Assembly (NCBI GenBank): GCA_963732845.1
Contig: CAVTBE010000006.1
Location: forward strand, 20,539-84,538
Source: CAVSRC01 sp963732845
GTDB lineage: Bacteria > Pseudomonadota > Alphaproteobacteria > Rhizobiales > Kaistiaceae
Reading direction: 5' to 3'
Length of the DNA stretch: 64,000 bases
This document shows positions 37,338 to 47,813 of this stretch, piece after piece. The translations under genes were made by a program, and so were the position numbers. The notes under the pieces were generated by a model, which had not been told where the DNA came from, did not search any database, and saw nothing but the letters and a program-made list of their open reading frames with translations. Within the stretch, counting starts at the first letter, position 1; each line of letters opens with the position of its first letter.

Positions 37338-37790
37338 CTATTCCTTGTCCGCTTCCGCAGCGCCTTCGGCCGCCACGTCCGTTGCGGCCGGCTTCTTGGC
37401 GCGGCTGCGCTTCGGCTCGGCCGGCGCCTCGGCCTCCGGGGTCTCGGCGGCGGCGGCTTTCGCCTGCGGAGCCTTGCCCTCGGTGAGGATCTCGGTGATG
37501 CGCACCAGGGTCAGCTCCTGGCGATGGCCGTGGCTGCGCTTGAAATTCTGGCGGCGACGCTTCTTGAAGACGAGGATCTTCGAGGTGCGCTGCTGGCCGA
37601 CGATCTCGCCGGCGACGCTGGCACCGGCGACGGTGGGGCTGCCGACGGCAACACCGTCGTCACCGCCGACCATCAGCACGTCGCCAAAGGCGATCGCATC
37701 GCCGGCGTTCCCCGGCAGCTTCTCGATCTCGAGCAGATCGGCCGGGGCGACCCGGTACTGCTTCCCGCCGGTCCTGATAACTGCGAACAT
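37338..37790 (-). CDS. rplU: 50S ribosomal protein L21 with long C-terminal tail
   Basis: L21 binds 23S rRNA. The conserved domain MFAVIRTGGKQYRVAPADLL to RRRQNFKRSHGHRQELTLVR covers ~102 residues. A tail of about 45 residues follows, rich in Ala, Lys, Glu and Pro (AKAAAAETPEAEAPAEPKRS), common in Hyphomicrobiales. The frame opens upstream to a spurious longer start; ATG 37790 is right. It is the first gene of the long minus-strand operon, with its promoter in 37791-38030. Confidence 0.97.
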   Translation of the reverse strand: MFAVIRTGGKQYRVAPADLLEIEKLPGNAGDAIAFGDVLMVGGDDGVAVGSPTVAGASVAGEIVGQQRTSKILVFKKRRRQNFKRSHGHRQELTLVRITEILTEGKAPQAKAAAAETPEAEAPAEPKRSRAKKPAATDVAAEGAAEADKE

Positions 37791-38030
37791 GATCTCAACC
37801 CAGCCTGCCGGTCCGACCGCCCAGATCGGGGTGAACCAGCCGATTTTCAAGAAAAACCAAAGGGCGCGGCAAAGCGGCCGCGCCAGTTGGCCGGCACTAT
37901 AGGGATGGGCGGTTGCCTGTCAAGGAAAAGCCGGCGACAGGGAGAGCCGGCGTTGCGGCCATCGGCGGTCGGATCGCGCAGCCGGGGGGCTTGCGCTTGA
38001 CGATCCGCGCGGCTAGAGACGCCTCCGCGG

Positions 38031-38120
<90 letters not shown>

Positions 38121-38217
38121 TAACACATTGAAATCATTAGTGTTTTTGCTTCAATATTATTTCGACCCCCGGCTCGGCCACCGGGCGGCCCCGCTGGCGT
38201 TGGGCAGTGCGCGGCGG

Positions 38218-38631
38218 CTAGCCGACTGACAGCACCCCGCGCGCCACGGCGTTTGCCTACGAAGCCCGACACGCTGGTGTTGAGCCCGGCCGCCCTAAAC
38301 GCGGCGGCAAGCTGGGTGGTGGTCATGCCGTCCACCACCAGCGCCAGCATCTTGGCCAGCGCGGTACCGGGGCGGTACGGGCTTGGTCTGCCCAGCAGGT
38401 GCGGCGTGCGACCGACCTTGGCCGGCTTGGCCTTGGCGGGCTTGCTGGGGTCGCTCGGCGACTCCGTAGCGGGCTTTGCAGCCTTAGGCGCGGCCCCCCT
38501 TGCGCCCTGGCCGGCTCGCAGGGAGAGTCAAGGGAGCCCCTTGCGGCCGCTGCCCGCACCGCGGCGGCCAGTTTGGCCCGGCGACCGCCGGCGAGCGGCG
38601 CTGGTCGGCCTGCACGGCGGCGCGGGTGCAC
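38218..38631 (-). pseudogene. Decayed or frameshifted small gene of unknown family
   Basis: On the minus strand a protein-like segment reads KPAKAKPAKVGRTPHLLGRP, then ALAKMLALVVDGMTTTQLAA and GLNTSVSGFVGKRRGARG. It has no start in its own frame. A frame change at the G-run near 38500 would join it to an Arg/Ala-rich stretch that could begin at GTG 38631. Another shift would give a stop at 38218. It may be a phage-type DNA-binding protein remnant, but I do not recognise a family. It lies just downstream of the tRNA. Confidence 0.3.
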
Positions 38632-38806
38632 GACAAAGCACCTAGGATGCCTCGTAGCTGCGCTGAATGAGTGGTTTCGCGCGTTCCAGGTCATCGGGTT
38701 TTGTCAGCGCTATTTTCGAGGTCGCCGGTACCAACACGGACACATGGAGCCGAAATTCGAACCAGTGCGCGTTCACAATAATCGTGAAATCGTCACCACG
38801 ACTTAG

Positions 38807-39164
38807 GAGAACGACGGCGATGCCAAGTGCCGCCGCCACAAAGGTCAGTACTTCGACCAGTTGTTGGAAGAGGGCGATTGGGTAGGCTGCCATGCACAGA
38901 ACCGCCTCCTGCACGCGGCGATCGAGGCCCGGTGCAAGAACCATGAGGTAGCCGTCCTGATTGCCAGGTATGCGAACCTGACGAGTTCGCTGAGGGATGT
39001 GTTCGGCTACAACCCGGCGCGCTTGCACGAAATATCCAATGAGCACTGGCAGATCATCAACGCCATTCGCGCGCGTGACGAGTTCAGGTGCGATTGCCGC
39101 GGCGCAGTATCATGTGAAAAGGGCGCTCGCCAACATGAGCCGGCATTTTGGAGATCGGGAATAG
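38807..39164 (+). pseudogene. FCD-domain fragment of a GntR-family regulator
   Basis: The segment reads GDWVGCHAQNRLLHAAIEAR, then LTSSLRDVFGYNPARLHEIS and NEHWQIINAIRARD. After a +1 shift near 39090 it continues AIAAAQYHVKRALANMSRHF and stops at 39162-39164. This is the helical ligand-binding (FCD) half of a GntR/FadR-type regulator. The winged-helix half is missing: a TAG at 38804 closes the frame and no HTH is seen upstream. It ends 12 bases before the mutarotase-like gene, which it may once have controlled. Confidence 0.6.
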
Positions 39165-39176
39165 GAGGAATGCAGC

Positions 39177-39527
39177 GTGTCATCCGGAAACGACAGCGTC
39201 ATGCGTGTGGGGTCCGTCGTGGGATTGCGCGAAGACTCCGTCGACCTCTATTGCCGGCTTCACGCCAATCCGTGGCCTGAGGTCACCGCCGAAATCGCCC
39301 GGGCGGGAATCTCGAACTATTCGATCTTCCTGCTGCGCGAGCGCAACCTTCTTTTCTCCTATTACGAATACCGTGGGATGGACCGCGCCGCTGGCGCGCG
39401 CAGCATGGCGGCCAATCCGGCGATGCAGGAATGGTGGAGACTCTGCCGGCCGTGTCAGCTGCCGATAATGCCGGGAGACGGGACACGCCGTTGGGCCGAC
39501 ATGGAATCCATATTCTATCAACCGTGA
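39177..39527 (+). CDS. L-rhamnose mutarotase (RhaM/DUF718) family protein
   Basis: A 116-aa ferredoxin-like-fold protein. It reads MRVGSVVGLREDSVDLYCRL, then HANPWPEVTAEIARAGISNY and FLLRERNLLFSYYEY, matching RhaM, which interconverts rhamnose anomers. The final WWRLCRPCQLPIMPG and MESIFYQP fit too. GTG start with AGGAGG 8 bases upstream. Beside galactosidases rather than rhamnose genes, its sugar may differ; many such homologues sit in other sugar loci. Confidence 0.85.
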   Translation: MSSGNDSVMRVGSVVGLREDSVDLYCRLHANPWPEVTAEIARAGISNYSIFLLRERNLLFSYYEYRGMDRAAGARSMAANPAMQEWWRLCRPCQLPIMPGDGTRRWADMESIFYQP

Positions 39528-39703
39528 GCAGGAGCACTGACCTATCAGCGGCACCAACCCTCCGGTCGGGTGGCAAAGCCATCCTTTTCCGCACTTCAAT
39601 GAGCGAAAACCGGCCGGAATCGTGCGCTTTCCCTGTAGATACCGTGATACCTGGAAAATCTCTTCTGAGACGCCGCATAGATTCCTACGGAGATTCGAAC
39701 CCT

Positions 39704-41074
39704 ATGACTGCCGATCCCAAGATCACCTTTATCGGCGCCGGTTCGACGGTGTTCATGAAGAACATCATCGGCGACGTCCTGCAGCGCCCGGCCCTTGCCG
39801 GCGCGACCATCGCGCTGATGGACGTCGACCAGGAGCGGCTGGACGAGTCGGCGCTTGTCGCGCGCAAGCTGGTCGCGACCCTGGACGTGCCGGCGAAGGT
39901 CGAGACCCACACGGACCAGCGCCAGGCGCTCACCGGCGCCGATTTCGTCGTGGTGGCCTTCCAGATCGGCGGTTACGAGCCGGCCACAGTGACCGACTTC
40001 GAGGTGCCAAAGAAATATGGCCTGCGCGCCACGATCGCCGATACGCTGGGGGTCGGCGGCATCATGCGCGGCCTGCGCACCGTGCCGCGTCTGTGGAAAC
40101 TCGCCGAGGACATGCTGGCCGTCTGCCCCGGCGCGCTCATGCTGCAATACGTCAACCCGATGGCGATCAACACCTGGGCGATCGCCGAGAAATACCCGCA
40201 GATCAAACAGGTGGGCCTCTGCCACTCGGTCCAGGGTACGGCGGAGGAGCTGGCCAGGGACCTCGATATCCCGATCGAGCGCATCCGCTATCGCTCAGCC
40301 GGCATCAATCACATGGCCTTCTATCTCACCTTCGAGGAGCTCATGGACGACGGCTGCACGCGCGATCTCTATCCCGACCTCATCAAGGCATACGCCGAAG
40401 GGCGCGCGCCGAAGCCGGGCCGGAATCCGCGCTGCCCGAACAAGGTGCGCTACGAGATGCTGACGCGGGTCGGCTATTTCGTCACCGAGAGTTCGGAGCA
40501 CTTCGCCGAATACACGCCCTGGTTCATCAAGCGTGACCGACCGGACCTGATCGAGAGGTACGGCATACCGCTCGACGAGTACCCCAAGCGTTGCATCGAG
40601 CAGATCGAGCAGTGGAAGTCGCAAGCGGAAGAATACCGCAAGGCCGATCGGATCGAAGTGGCGGCCAGCCGCGAATACGCCTCATCGATCATGAACGCGG
40701 TGTGGACCGGCGAGCCTTCGGTGATCTACGGCAACGTGCAGAACCGCGGCTATATCACCTCGCTACCGGAGGGCTGCGCGGTCGAGGTCCCCTGCCTGGT
40801 CGATCGCAACGGCATCCAGCCGACCCATATCGGCGCGCTTCCACCGCAGCTCGCCGCCATGATGCGCACCAACGTCAATGTCCAGGAGCTGACCGTCGCT
40901 GCGCTGATGGAGGAGAACCGCCAGCACATCTACCATGCGGCGATGATGGACCCGCACACCGCCGCCGAGCTCGATCTCGATCAGATCTGGAATCTGGTCG
41001 ACGACCTGATCGCAGCGCATGGCGACTGGCTGCCGCCGTGGGCGCGGACGGCCCGCCAGCGCCACGTCGCCTGA
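39704..41074 (+). CDS. melA: Alpha-galactosidase, glycoside hydrolase family 4
   Basis: A 456-aa cytoplasmic GH4 enzyme, which cleaves alpha-galactosides by an NAD+- and Mn2+-dependent redox-elimination mechanism. The Rossmann motif FIGAGSTVFMKN is at residues 9-20. The metal ligands are Cys173 in GLCHSVQGTA and His203 in GINHMAFYL. CHSVQGT is characteristic of the MelA branch rather than AglA alpha-glucosidases. The frame runs on upstream, but ATG 39704 follows GGAG and begins the fold. It faces the minus-strand transporter genes of the same locus. Confidence 0.88.
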   Translation: MTADPKITFIGAGSTVFMKNIIGDVLQRPALAGATIALMDVDQERLDESALVARKLVATLDVPAKVETHTDQRQALTGADFVVVAFQIGGYEPATVTDFEVPKKYGLRATIADTLGVGGIMRGLRTVPRLWKLAEDMLAVCPGALMLQYVNPMAINTWAIAEKYPQIKQVGLCHSVQGTAEELARDLDIPIERIRYRSAGINHMAFYLTFEELMDDGCTRDLYPDLIKAYAEGRAPKPGRNPRCPNKVRYEMLTRVGYFVTESSEHFAEYTPWFIKRDRPDLIERYGIPLDEYPKRCIEQIEQWKSQAEEYRKADRIEVAASREYASSIMNAVWTGEPSVIYGNVQNRGYITSLPEGCAVEVPCLVDRNGIQPTHIGALPPQLAAMMRTNVNVQELTVAALMEENRQHIYHAAMMDPHTAAELDLDQIWNLVDDLIAAHGDWLPPWARTARQRHVA

Positions 41075-41258
41075 CGAAGCCAGGTCTTCCGGTCGGAGCG
41101 GTTCCAGGCGGTTGCCTGCGCGAGTGCCAGATATTCGGCATGGCCGAGGGCCACGCGGGAATTCTTATCCTCGCGGTTCCTGTCGGTTATCCCCGCCGCA
41201 TCCTTGCGGAAGCTTGACGCGAACATCGGCATCCGGACGACGGTGCCTTGAATCGATG

Positions 41259-42341
41259 TCACTTCATTCGGCGAAGGCGGTGCCCATCTGAGTCGAACAG
41301 CAAGGTCGAGGCGGGATCGAAGTGGGGTCCATAGGCCTGGCCGGCCTTGAGATCGCGGCCGTTCTGCGTCGCGATGGTGATGACCTCGCCTTTGCCGTGG
41401 CGGGCATAGACGAACGTTTCAAGACCGAGGTGCTCAACCATCTCGATCACGAGATCGAGTTGGGCCGAGCCGCCCGCGTTGAAATGGCCGGGGCGCAGTC
41501 CAACAGTCAGGCCCGTCCCGTCGACGGGGATCGCGGCGAGGCCGGCGAGAGGAATCTCCTGATTGCCGTGCTCGGGCAGGCGGACAACCGTCTGGCCTTT
41601 GTCGACGATGCCCGGCAGGAAGTTCATCTTGGGTGAGCCGATGAAGCCGGCAACGAAAAGGTTGTCCGGGTCGTCGTAGAGTTCCAGCGGCGTGCCGACC
41701 TGGGCAACTGCGCCATCGCGCAGCACGACGATCTTGTCGGCCAGCGTCATCGCCTCGACCTGGTCGTGGGTGACGTAGATGATCGTCGTCTTCAGTTCCT
41801 TGTGCAGGCGGGCGAGTTCGATGCGCATGTGAACGCGCAGTTCGGCATCCAGATTGGACAGCGGCTCGTCGAACAGGAAGACCTGCGGATGCCGCACGAT
41901 GGCGCGGCCGATGGCGGCGCGCTGGCGCTGGCCGCCGGAGAGTTCCTTCGGCCGTCGGTCGAGCAGTGGCTCCATTTCCAGGATGCGCGCCGCCTCAGCC
42001 ACCTGGCTTGCGATCTCGGCCTTGGGAACGCCGGCGAAGCGCAGCGCAAAGCCCATGTTCTCGCGTACCGTCATGTGCGGATAGAGTGCATAGGACTGGA
42101 ACACCATCGCGATGCCGCGCTTGGAAGGATCGACGTCGTTCATCCGCTTGCCGCCGATCTCGAGTTCGCCGGCGGTGATCGATTCCAGTCCGGCGATCAT
42201 GCGCAGCAGGGTCGACTTGCCGCTGCCTGACGGGCCGACGAAGACGACGAATTCGCGGTTCGCGATGTCGAGGTCGACGCCTTTGATCACCTCGACGGCG
42301 CCGAAGGACTTGTGTACTCCCCGCAGCTTCAGTTCGCTCAT
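41259..42341 (-). CDS. Sugar ABC transporter ATP-binding protein (MalK/UgpC type)
   Basis: A 360-aa CUT1 ATPase. Walker A is GPSGSGKSTLLRMIAG, the signature LSGGQRQRAAIGRAI, Walker B VFLFDEPLSNLDAELR and the switch IIYVTHDQVEAM. The C-terminal MalK-like TOBE/OB region (from ~240) carries VGLRPGHF. Its ATG overlaps the GH2 stop by 4 bases, and AAGGAAGG serves as ribosome-binding site. It is the only MalK-type ATPase in the window, so it may also serve the CUT1 permeases at 57-58.7 kb. Confidence 0.92.
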   Translation of the reverse strand: MSELKLRGVHKSFGAVEVIKGVDLDIANREFVVFVGPSGSGKSTLLRMIAGLESITAGELEIGGKRMNDVDPSKRGIAMVFQSYALYPHMTVRENMGFALRFAGVPKAEIASQVAEAARILEMEPLLDRRPKELSGGQRQRAAIGRAIVRHPQVFLFDEPLSNLDAELRVHMRIELARLHKELKTTIIYVTHDQVEAMTLADKIVVLRDGAVAQVGTPLELYDDPDNLFVAGFIGSPKMNFLPGIVDKGQTVVRLPEHGNQEIPLAGLAAIPVDGTGLTVGLRPGHFNAGGSAQLDLVIEMVEHLGLETFVYARHGKGEVITIATQNGRDLKAGQAYGPHFDPASTLLFDSDGHRLRRMK

Positions 42342-44593
42342 CGGCCCTTCCTTATTCGGCGCTGAGCGCAGATGGTGACGGTGCCGAACGGCAGGCTCGA
42401 CACGCTGACGGTAATCGACCCCGGCGTGCCGGTCGATGCCACCCAGAAGCCGGTCGAGCCGCCACGCAGCGACACGAGGCCTTCGGGCCGACCAGCCGGC
42501 CGGCGCCGGACACGTCGATCTCGACCGGCTCGAACAGGAAAGGCAGCTTGTGCCCGGCCTGGTCGAGGGCGCGGACCATGACCCGCACGCAGTCGTTTGC
42601 TGCCGGTGAGATCGTCGCGCGATCGGCGACCACCTCAAGCTTGGTGGCGACCGGATCGGCGACGATAGCGGACCTCGGCCGACCGGCTTGCCGCCGATCA
42701 GGCCGGTGATCGTCGCGTCCTGCCACAGCATGCCCCATCGCCCCAGCTCGTCGGCGCTGAAATGATGTCGGTCGAAGATGACCGGCGCATGCGGCAGATG
42801 GGGAAACCGGTCGCGCGCCGGTGCCGAGGCGCTTGGGTGGGTTGTTGCCGTAGCGAAGTTCGACTTCCTCGCAATTGGTCAGCACCATCAGCGGCAGCAC
42901 CCCGCCGATATTGCGTTCGCCGCGCGCCCAGAAGGTCACCGGCTGGAGGACGATCGCTTCGTCCGGCTCGCACTGGCTGGCATAGGCAAAGGCGGCGAAC
43001 TTCGGCTCGCGGAACATGTCCATGACGCCGTGGTGGCAGATGCGGTCGCCGGAGCCGAAATCCTTGTGTGTGTTGTAGTCGAAGGCGCACCAGCCGATGG
43101 CGCCGGCGATGTGTGGGATCGCCGTAGGCGGCATCAAGCACCTCGAGATGGCGGGTCACATGTTCGACCTGACGCTGCTCCTGGTCGATAGCTCTTGGTC
43201 GGATACATGTGGCCGTTGAACTCGGTGACCATGTAGGGCACCGGCTTGTCGAGGCCGGTCGTCTCGCGCCGCGGACGCAGCGCCGTGCGCGGCCGGTTGC
43301 CGCCGAGCTCCTCGTTGCCGAGGATGAAGTCGTTGGTCGTATAGACGTCTTCGAGCATCTCGCTCTCGGTGATGACGCGAATGCCGCCGGTCTGACGGGT
43401 CGGTGTCGAGTTCGTGGGCGACGCGGTTGGTCTCGGCATAGAAGTCGTGGTTGTCCTGCGACTCGTTGATGCGCACGCCCCACAGGACGATCGAGGGGTG
43501 GTTCCAGTCGCGGGTGATCATGCGGCGGACGTTCGCGACCGCCTCCGCCTTCCATGTGTCGCCGCCGATGTGCTGCCAGCCGGGAATCTCCTCCAGCACC
43601 AGCAGTCCGAGCCGGTCGCAGGCGTCGAGGAACCAGGTCGACTGGGGATAGTGCGAGGTGCGCACGATGTTGACGTGGAGCTCGCGCTTGAGGATTTCGG
43701 CGTCGCGTTCCTGCGCCGCGCGGCCGAGCGCGTATCCGGCATAGGGGAAGGACTGGTGGCGGTTGAGGCCGCGGAGCTTGAGCGGCCTGCCGTTGAGGCG
43801 GAAGCCCTCGGGCGTGAATTCGGCCGCGCGGAAGCCGAAGGTGTGGGTGACGGCGTCGTCGCCGAGCGCGAGGTCGAGCGTGTAGAGGACCGGGCTGTCG
43901 AGGTCCCAGAGCGCGATGCCGTCGAGCCCGTCCATCGTGCAGCTCGACCTCGGGCGGCGGCGGGCGCCGAGGCCGTCGCGATCGCTTGGCCGGCCGGGTC
44001 GCGCAGCGTCGCCGTCAGCGTTCCCTCCGGCGTCCGGCGCTGAGGGTTGGCAAGATCGAGGCGCACGACCACGGACTTCGTGGCGGCCAGCACGTCCGGC
44101 GTTTCGACCTTGACCCTGCCGATCGAGACCGGCGGCACCACCTTCAGCCAGACATCGCGATAGATGCCGGCATAGGTCAGATAGTCGATGCGCCCGCCGA
44201 AGGGCGGGATGTCCGGGGTTCTCCGATCCGTCGATCTTGATCGCCAGCAGGTCGTTGCCGCCCGTCAGCTTGCCGGTCAGGCGGACCGCGAACGGCGTGT
44301 AGCCGTCGGCGTGTGCGCCCAGGCGCTCGCCGTTGAGATAGACCACCGCATCGGCCATGGCGCCGTCGCAGATGAGCCACACCTCCTGGCCCGCCCACGC
44401 CGGATCGGCGGTGAGCACCTTCTGATAGGTGAACGGCCGCCAGTAGCTCGCCTCGTCGAAGTAGGAGAAGGGCAGCTCTACGGCCGTGTGGGGCAGGGAC
44501 ACACGCGCCGCCCTTGCCCAGCACCCTGGTCAGCTCGGGCGAGAAACCTTCGTTGAAAGTCCAGCCCTCGTTGAGGGCGATCATGGTACGCAT
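42338..44593 (-). CDS. Glycoside hydrolase family 2 beta-galactosidase-like enzyme (about ten frameshifts)
   Basis: Pieced across frames, this is a GH2 enzyme of ~745 aa. The sugar-binding domain is MRTMIALNEGWTFNEGF, TAVELPFSYFDEASYWRPF. The barrel has LNRHQSFPYAGYALG, the acid/base Glu in LWGVRINES and the nucleophile Glu in VTEFNGHM. The C-terminal part reads GAIGWCAFDYNTHKDFGSGD to GGSTGFWVASTGTPGSITVS. Frame changes lie near 44505, 44217, 43935, 43395, 43192, 43121, 42825, 42678, 42668 and 42477, most +1. Motifs are undamaged, so errors or very recent decay are likely. Its stop overlaps the ATPase ATG. Confidence 0.7.
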
Positions 44594-44603
44594 TTCGGAA
44601 GCC

Positions 44604-45417
44604 TCATTTCACACCACCGGTTAGACCGGCGACGAACTGGCGCTGGAGCAGGAAGAAGATGACGAGCGTGGGCAGCGTCGCCAGCACGGTCGCAAAAAGC
44701 GTCGCACCGTAATCGGGAACGTAAGCGGAGAGCAGGGCCGAGACGACCAGCGTCACCGTCTTCATGTCCTGGGTCTGCAGAACGATCAGCGGCCAAAGGT
44801 AGTTGTTCCAGTTGAGCATGAAGATGATGATGGTCGCTGCCGCGTAGGTGGAGCGCATCACCGGCACATAGATGAACAGGAAGATCTGCCACTCCTTCAG
44901 TCCGTCGACCCGCGCGGCGTCGCGCAGCTCGCTCGGAAAGGCCTTCGTCGCCTGGCGGAAATAGAAGATGATGAAGATCGAGGCCACTGTCGGCAGGATG
45001 ACGGCGGCGAAGGTGTTGACCAGGTGTGCCCGCGCGATCATCGAGAAGAGCGGCACCATGATCGCGGCGAAGGGAATGGTGAGGAGCAGCAGCAGGAAAG
45101 CGAACAGGCGCTCGCGAAAACGGGAGCGGAATATCTCGAAGCCGTAGCCAGCCGCCGACGAGATGACCAGCGTTACCACGGTCGCGATGACCGATATTTC
45201 GAACGAATTCCAGAAGACGCGCGGTGCGTCGACGAGGCTGAAGAAAGCATGCGGCGTTGGCGAACAGGTTGTCGCCGAAGCTCGCCTTGCCCCTGACGAT
45301 CAGGGCGGACTTGTTGGTGGCGCCGACGACCATCCAGTAGAACGGGAAAACCGAGACGAAGGCGGCGATCGACAGGCCCAGATAGACGAGGCCGCGGCGG
45401 ACGGCGCGCATCGTCAT
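44604..45417 (-). CDS. Sugar ABC transporter permease, MalG type (one frameshift)
   Basis: CUT1 inner-membrane permease. It begins MTMRAVRRGLVYLGLSIAAF and VFPFYWMVVGATNKSALIVR. An extra T near 45250 shifts the frame, after which FFSLVDAPRVFWNSFEISVI and the remaining membrane segments follow. The EAA coupling loop is ELRDAARVDGLKEWQIFLFI. Removing one base gives 270 aa, the normal length. The ATG overlaps the MalF-type stop (ATGA). It is co-transcribed with the binding protein, GH2 and ATPase genes. Confidence 0.88.
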
Positions 45418-46313
45418 GTCTTCGCCCTCGGCCGGCGGTCGCGGGCGATCCAGAACTGCAGGGCGCTGAGGATCGCGACGATCACCACGATGACGTAGGA
45501 GACAGTCGCCGCGTAGCCGTAGTTCGGCATGAATCGGAAGGTCAGGTCGTAGATGTAGATCGACAGCGTTTCCGTCGCGCCGGATGGGCTGCCGTCGATC
45601 GTGATGTTGTTCACCTCGTCGAACAGCTGCAGCGTGCCGATAGTCGAGATGACGGTGGTGAACAGGATCACCGGCTTCAGCATCGGAATGGTGATGTGCA
45701 GGAAGACCGCCCACGGCGGCACGCCGTCGAGGCGCGCGGCCTCGTAGATCGACCGGTCGATGTTCTGCAGGGCCGCCAGGTAGAACACCATGTTGTAGCC
45801 GGTCCACCGCCAGGTGATGGCCAGGATGATCACCACCTTGGCCCAGAACGGATCGGACAGCCACGGGATCGGCGAGCCGATGATGTGGACGAACATCAGC
45901 GCATTGTTGATCACGCCGTCGGCGGCGAACATCGACTTGAACAGCACCGAGTAGGCAACCAGCGAGGTGACGCAGGGCAGGAAGATCGCCGTGCGCAGGA
46001 GCCCGCGCATCTTGAGCGTCGCGTCGTCGAGCGCGACCGCGAACAAAAGCGCCAGCGTGATCATGATCGGCACCTGCACGAAGAAGAAGATGCAGGTGTT
46101 TGTGAGTGAGCGGATAAAGACCGGATCGCGGGTCAGGCGGACGATGTTGGCGAAGCCGCCGAAGTGGAAGTTCAGGCCCTTGCCGACCTGGAAGCTCATC
46201 CACAACGACCACAGGATGGGATAGATCAGAAACAGCCCGAGCACGACAAGCGCCGGCGCAATGAAGAGCCAGCCATTGACCTCAGCATTGCGCTCAAGCC
46301 TGACGCTTGCCAC
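45414..46313 (-). CDS. Sugar ABC transporter permease, MalF type
   Basis: A 299-aa CUT1 permease with six membrane segments. It begins NGWLFIAPALVVLGLFLIYP; the EAA loop is SIYEAARLDGVPPWAVFLHI. GTG start at 46313. It is the second gene after the binding protein (171-base gap) and overlaps the MalG-type gene by 4 bases. Confidence 0.92.
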   Translation of the reverse strand: MASVRLERNAEVNGWLFIAPALVVLGLFLIYPILWSLWMSFQVGKGLNFHFGGFANIVRLTRDPVFIRSLTNTCIFFFVQVPIMITLALLFAVALDDATLKMRGLLRTAIFLPCVTSLVAYSVLFKSMFAADGVINNALMFVHIIGSPIPWLSDPFWAKVVIILAITWRWTGYNMVFYLAALQNIDRSIYEAARLDGVPPWAVFLHITIPMLKPVILFTTVISTIGTLQLFDEVNNITIDGSPSGATETLSIYIYDLTFRFMPNYGYAATVSYVIVVIVAILSALQFWIARDRRPRAKT

Positions 46314-46484
46314 CGGCCAATTTCCCTTCTCGCGGGTCTGCCGGAGGCGCTTGGTTTCGCCACAGGTGACTCGCCCGCCGAGACCGACTCACGCACCCCA
46401 GCGGCCGCGCCGCAAGCAAAACGTCATGCGGACGCGGCCCCCGGGAGACAAGGGAACGGGATTGCTCCCGTTCCCGGCTGCTGA

Positions 46485-47765
46485 CTACTGAATCTGGGCC
46501 TGGGCCTGATCGTTGATCGCCTTGATGGCGTCATCGACCGAGCCGCCTTGGGCGATCGTCGGAAGTTGGGCCGCCACCGCAGAGTCGACCTCGGCGGTGT
46601 AGGTGCCGTAGTCGATGCCCGGGATCTGTCCGATCCAGTCGGCGAAGTCCTGCCAGACCTGCTCTCCGCCGAAGAACGGATCCTTGAGCTGGTAGGCGCT
46701 GCCGCCACGCGCGGCCAGCAGCGTACCGACGGCGCCCTGATCGACGAGGATCTTCTGGTAGAAGTCGATGTCACTGGCCCAGACCGACTTCAGGAAGTCG
46801 ACGGCGGCCGCCTTGTTGGGCGACTTCGCCAGGACGTACCAGCTCGAGCCGCCCCAGTTGGAGGCATGCACGGCGCCGGGAACGCCGGCAAGCAGCGGAA
46901 CCGGCGCCACGGCCCATTTGCCCGACTGGTCGGCGTTGGCTTTGATCGTGCCAGTGATCCACACGCCGATCGGAACCGAGGCAACCTCACCGGAGGTGAA
47001 GCCACCGGTAAAGTCGGACCACCCGGAAACCGGCTTGACGATCCCCGACTGCCAGATCCTGGCATATTGCTCGAGCGCGGCCTTGAGCGCGGCGTTGTCG
47101 AGAATGTTGAGGGTGCCGTCTTTCTTGAAATACCACTGGCCGGTCGACTGCAGCATCATGTGGATCTGGCCACGCTCGTTGTAGTCCATGTCGAGCATCG
47201 GATGGCCGGTCTTGGCCAACACGTCCTTGCCGATCTTGATGAGGTCGTCCCAGGTGATGTCCTGGAGATCGGCGGCCTTGTAGCCGGCCTGGGCGAGATA
47301 GTCGGAGCGATAGAAGAGGCCGGCGACGCCGGAATCGAACGGCAGCGAGTACGATTTGCCCTGATAGGTCGCCGCCTGCACCTTGTATTGGGCGAACTTC
47401 GACATATCGATGGCGTCGGAGAGCGGCTCGAAGGAGCCGGGGAACGACTGCAGGTATTTCTGCGCGACGTCGTCCTCGATCAGCACGATATCGGGGAGCC
47501 CGTCGGTGCTGCCGGACAAAAGCTGCGCCTGCAGCTTGGTCCTGACGTCGTCCTGGCTGGTGGTGTCGATGACGTTGAGCGCAACGTCGGGATTGGTCTT
47601 GGCGTAGATGGCGCCGGCTTCCCGCATGGTGACGCCGTTGAAGTTGGGATCCCAGCACCAGATGGTGAGGGTCGTCGCCGCGAAAGATGCCGTGGCGGTC
47701 AGAATGGCGGCGCTGGCGACTCCGAAAACGAGCGCGCGGCGCCAACTGGTGGCGAAGCGTTTCAT
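46485..47765 (-). CDS. Sugar ABC transporter substrate-binding protein (CUT1)
   Basis: A 426-aa periplasmic sugar-binding protein. A signal peptide (MKRFATSWRRALVFGVASAA, cleaved after ASFA) precedes TTLTIWCWDPNFNGVTMREA. The solute-binding motif region is SYSLPFDSGVAGLFYRSDYL. GGGAGG lies 5-6 bases before the ATG at 47765; the frame opens slightly further but that start lacks support. It is the first gene of the galactoside operon, directly after the LacI-family regulator. Confidence 0.92.
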   Translation of the reverse strand: MKRFATSWRRALVFGVASAAILTATASFAATTLTIWCWDPNFNGVTMREAGAIYAKTNPDVALNVIDTTSQDDVRTKLQAQLLSGSTDGLPDIVLIEDDVAQKYLQSFPGSFEPLSDAIDMSKFAQYKVQAATYQGKSYSLPFDSGVAGLFYRSDYLAQAGYKAADLQDITWDDLIKIGKDVLAKTGHPMLDMDYNERGQIHMMLQSTGQWYFKKDGTLNILDNAALKAALEQYARIWQSGIVKPVSGWSDFTGGFTSGEVASVPIGVWITGTIKANADQSGKWAVAPVPLLAGVPGAVHASNWGGSSWYVLAKSPNKAAAVDFLKSVWASDIDFYQKILVDQGAVGTLLAARGGSAYQLKDPFFGGEQVWQDFADWIGQIPGIDYGTYTAEVDSAVAAQLPTIAQGGSVDDAIKAINDQAQAQIQ

Positions 47766-47813
47766 TGGTCCCTCCCAATTGCCGAGGTAGTTCATCACCT
47801 CGTGCGCTCATTT

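Noticed and set aside
41101..41258. Short plus-strand frame after the GH4 gene (MAEGHAGILILAVPVG)
   Set aside because: Only 25 codons, no ribosome-binding site or conserved feature.
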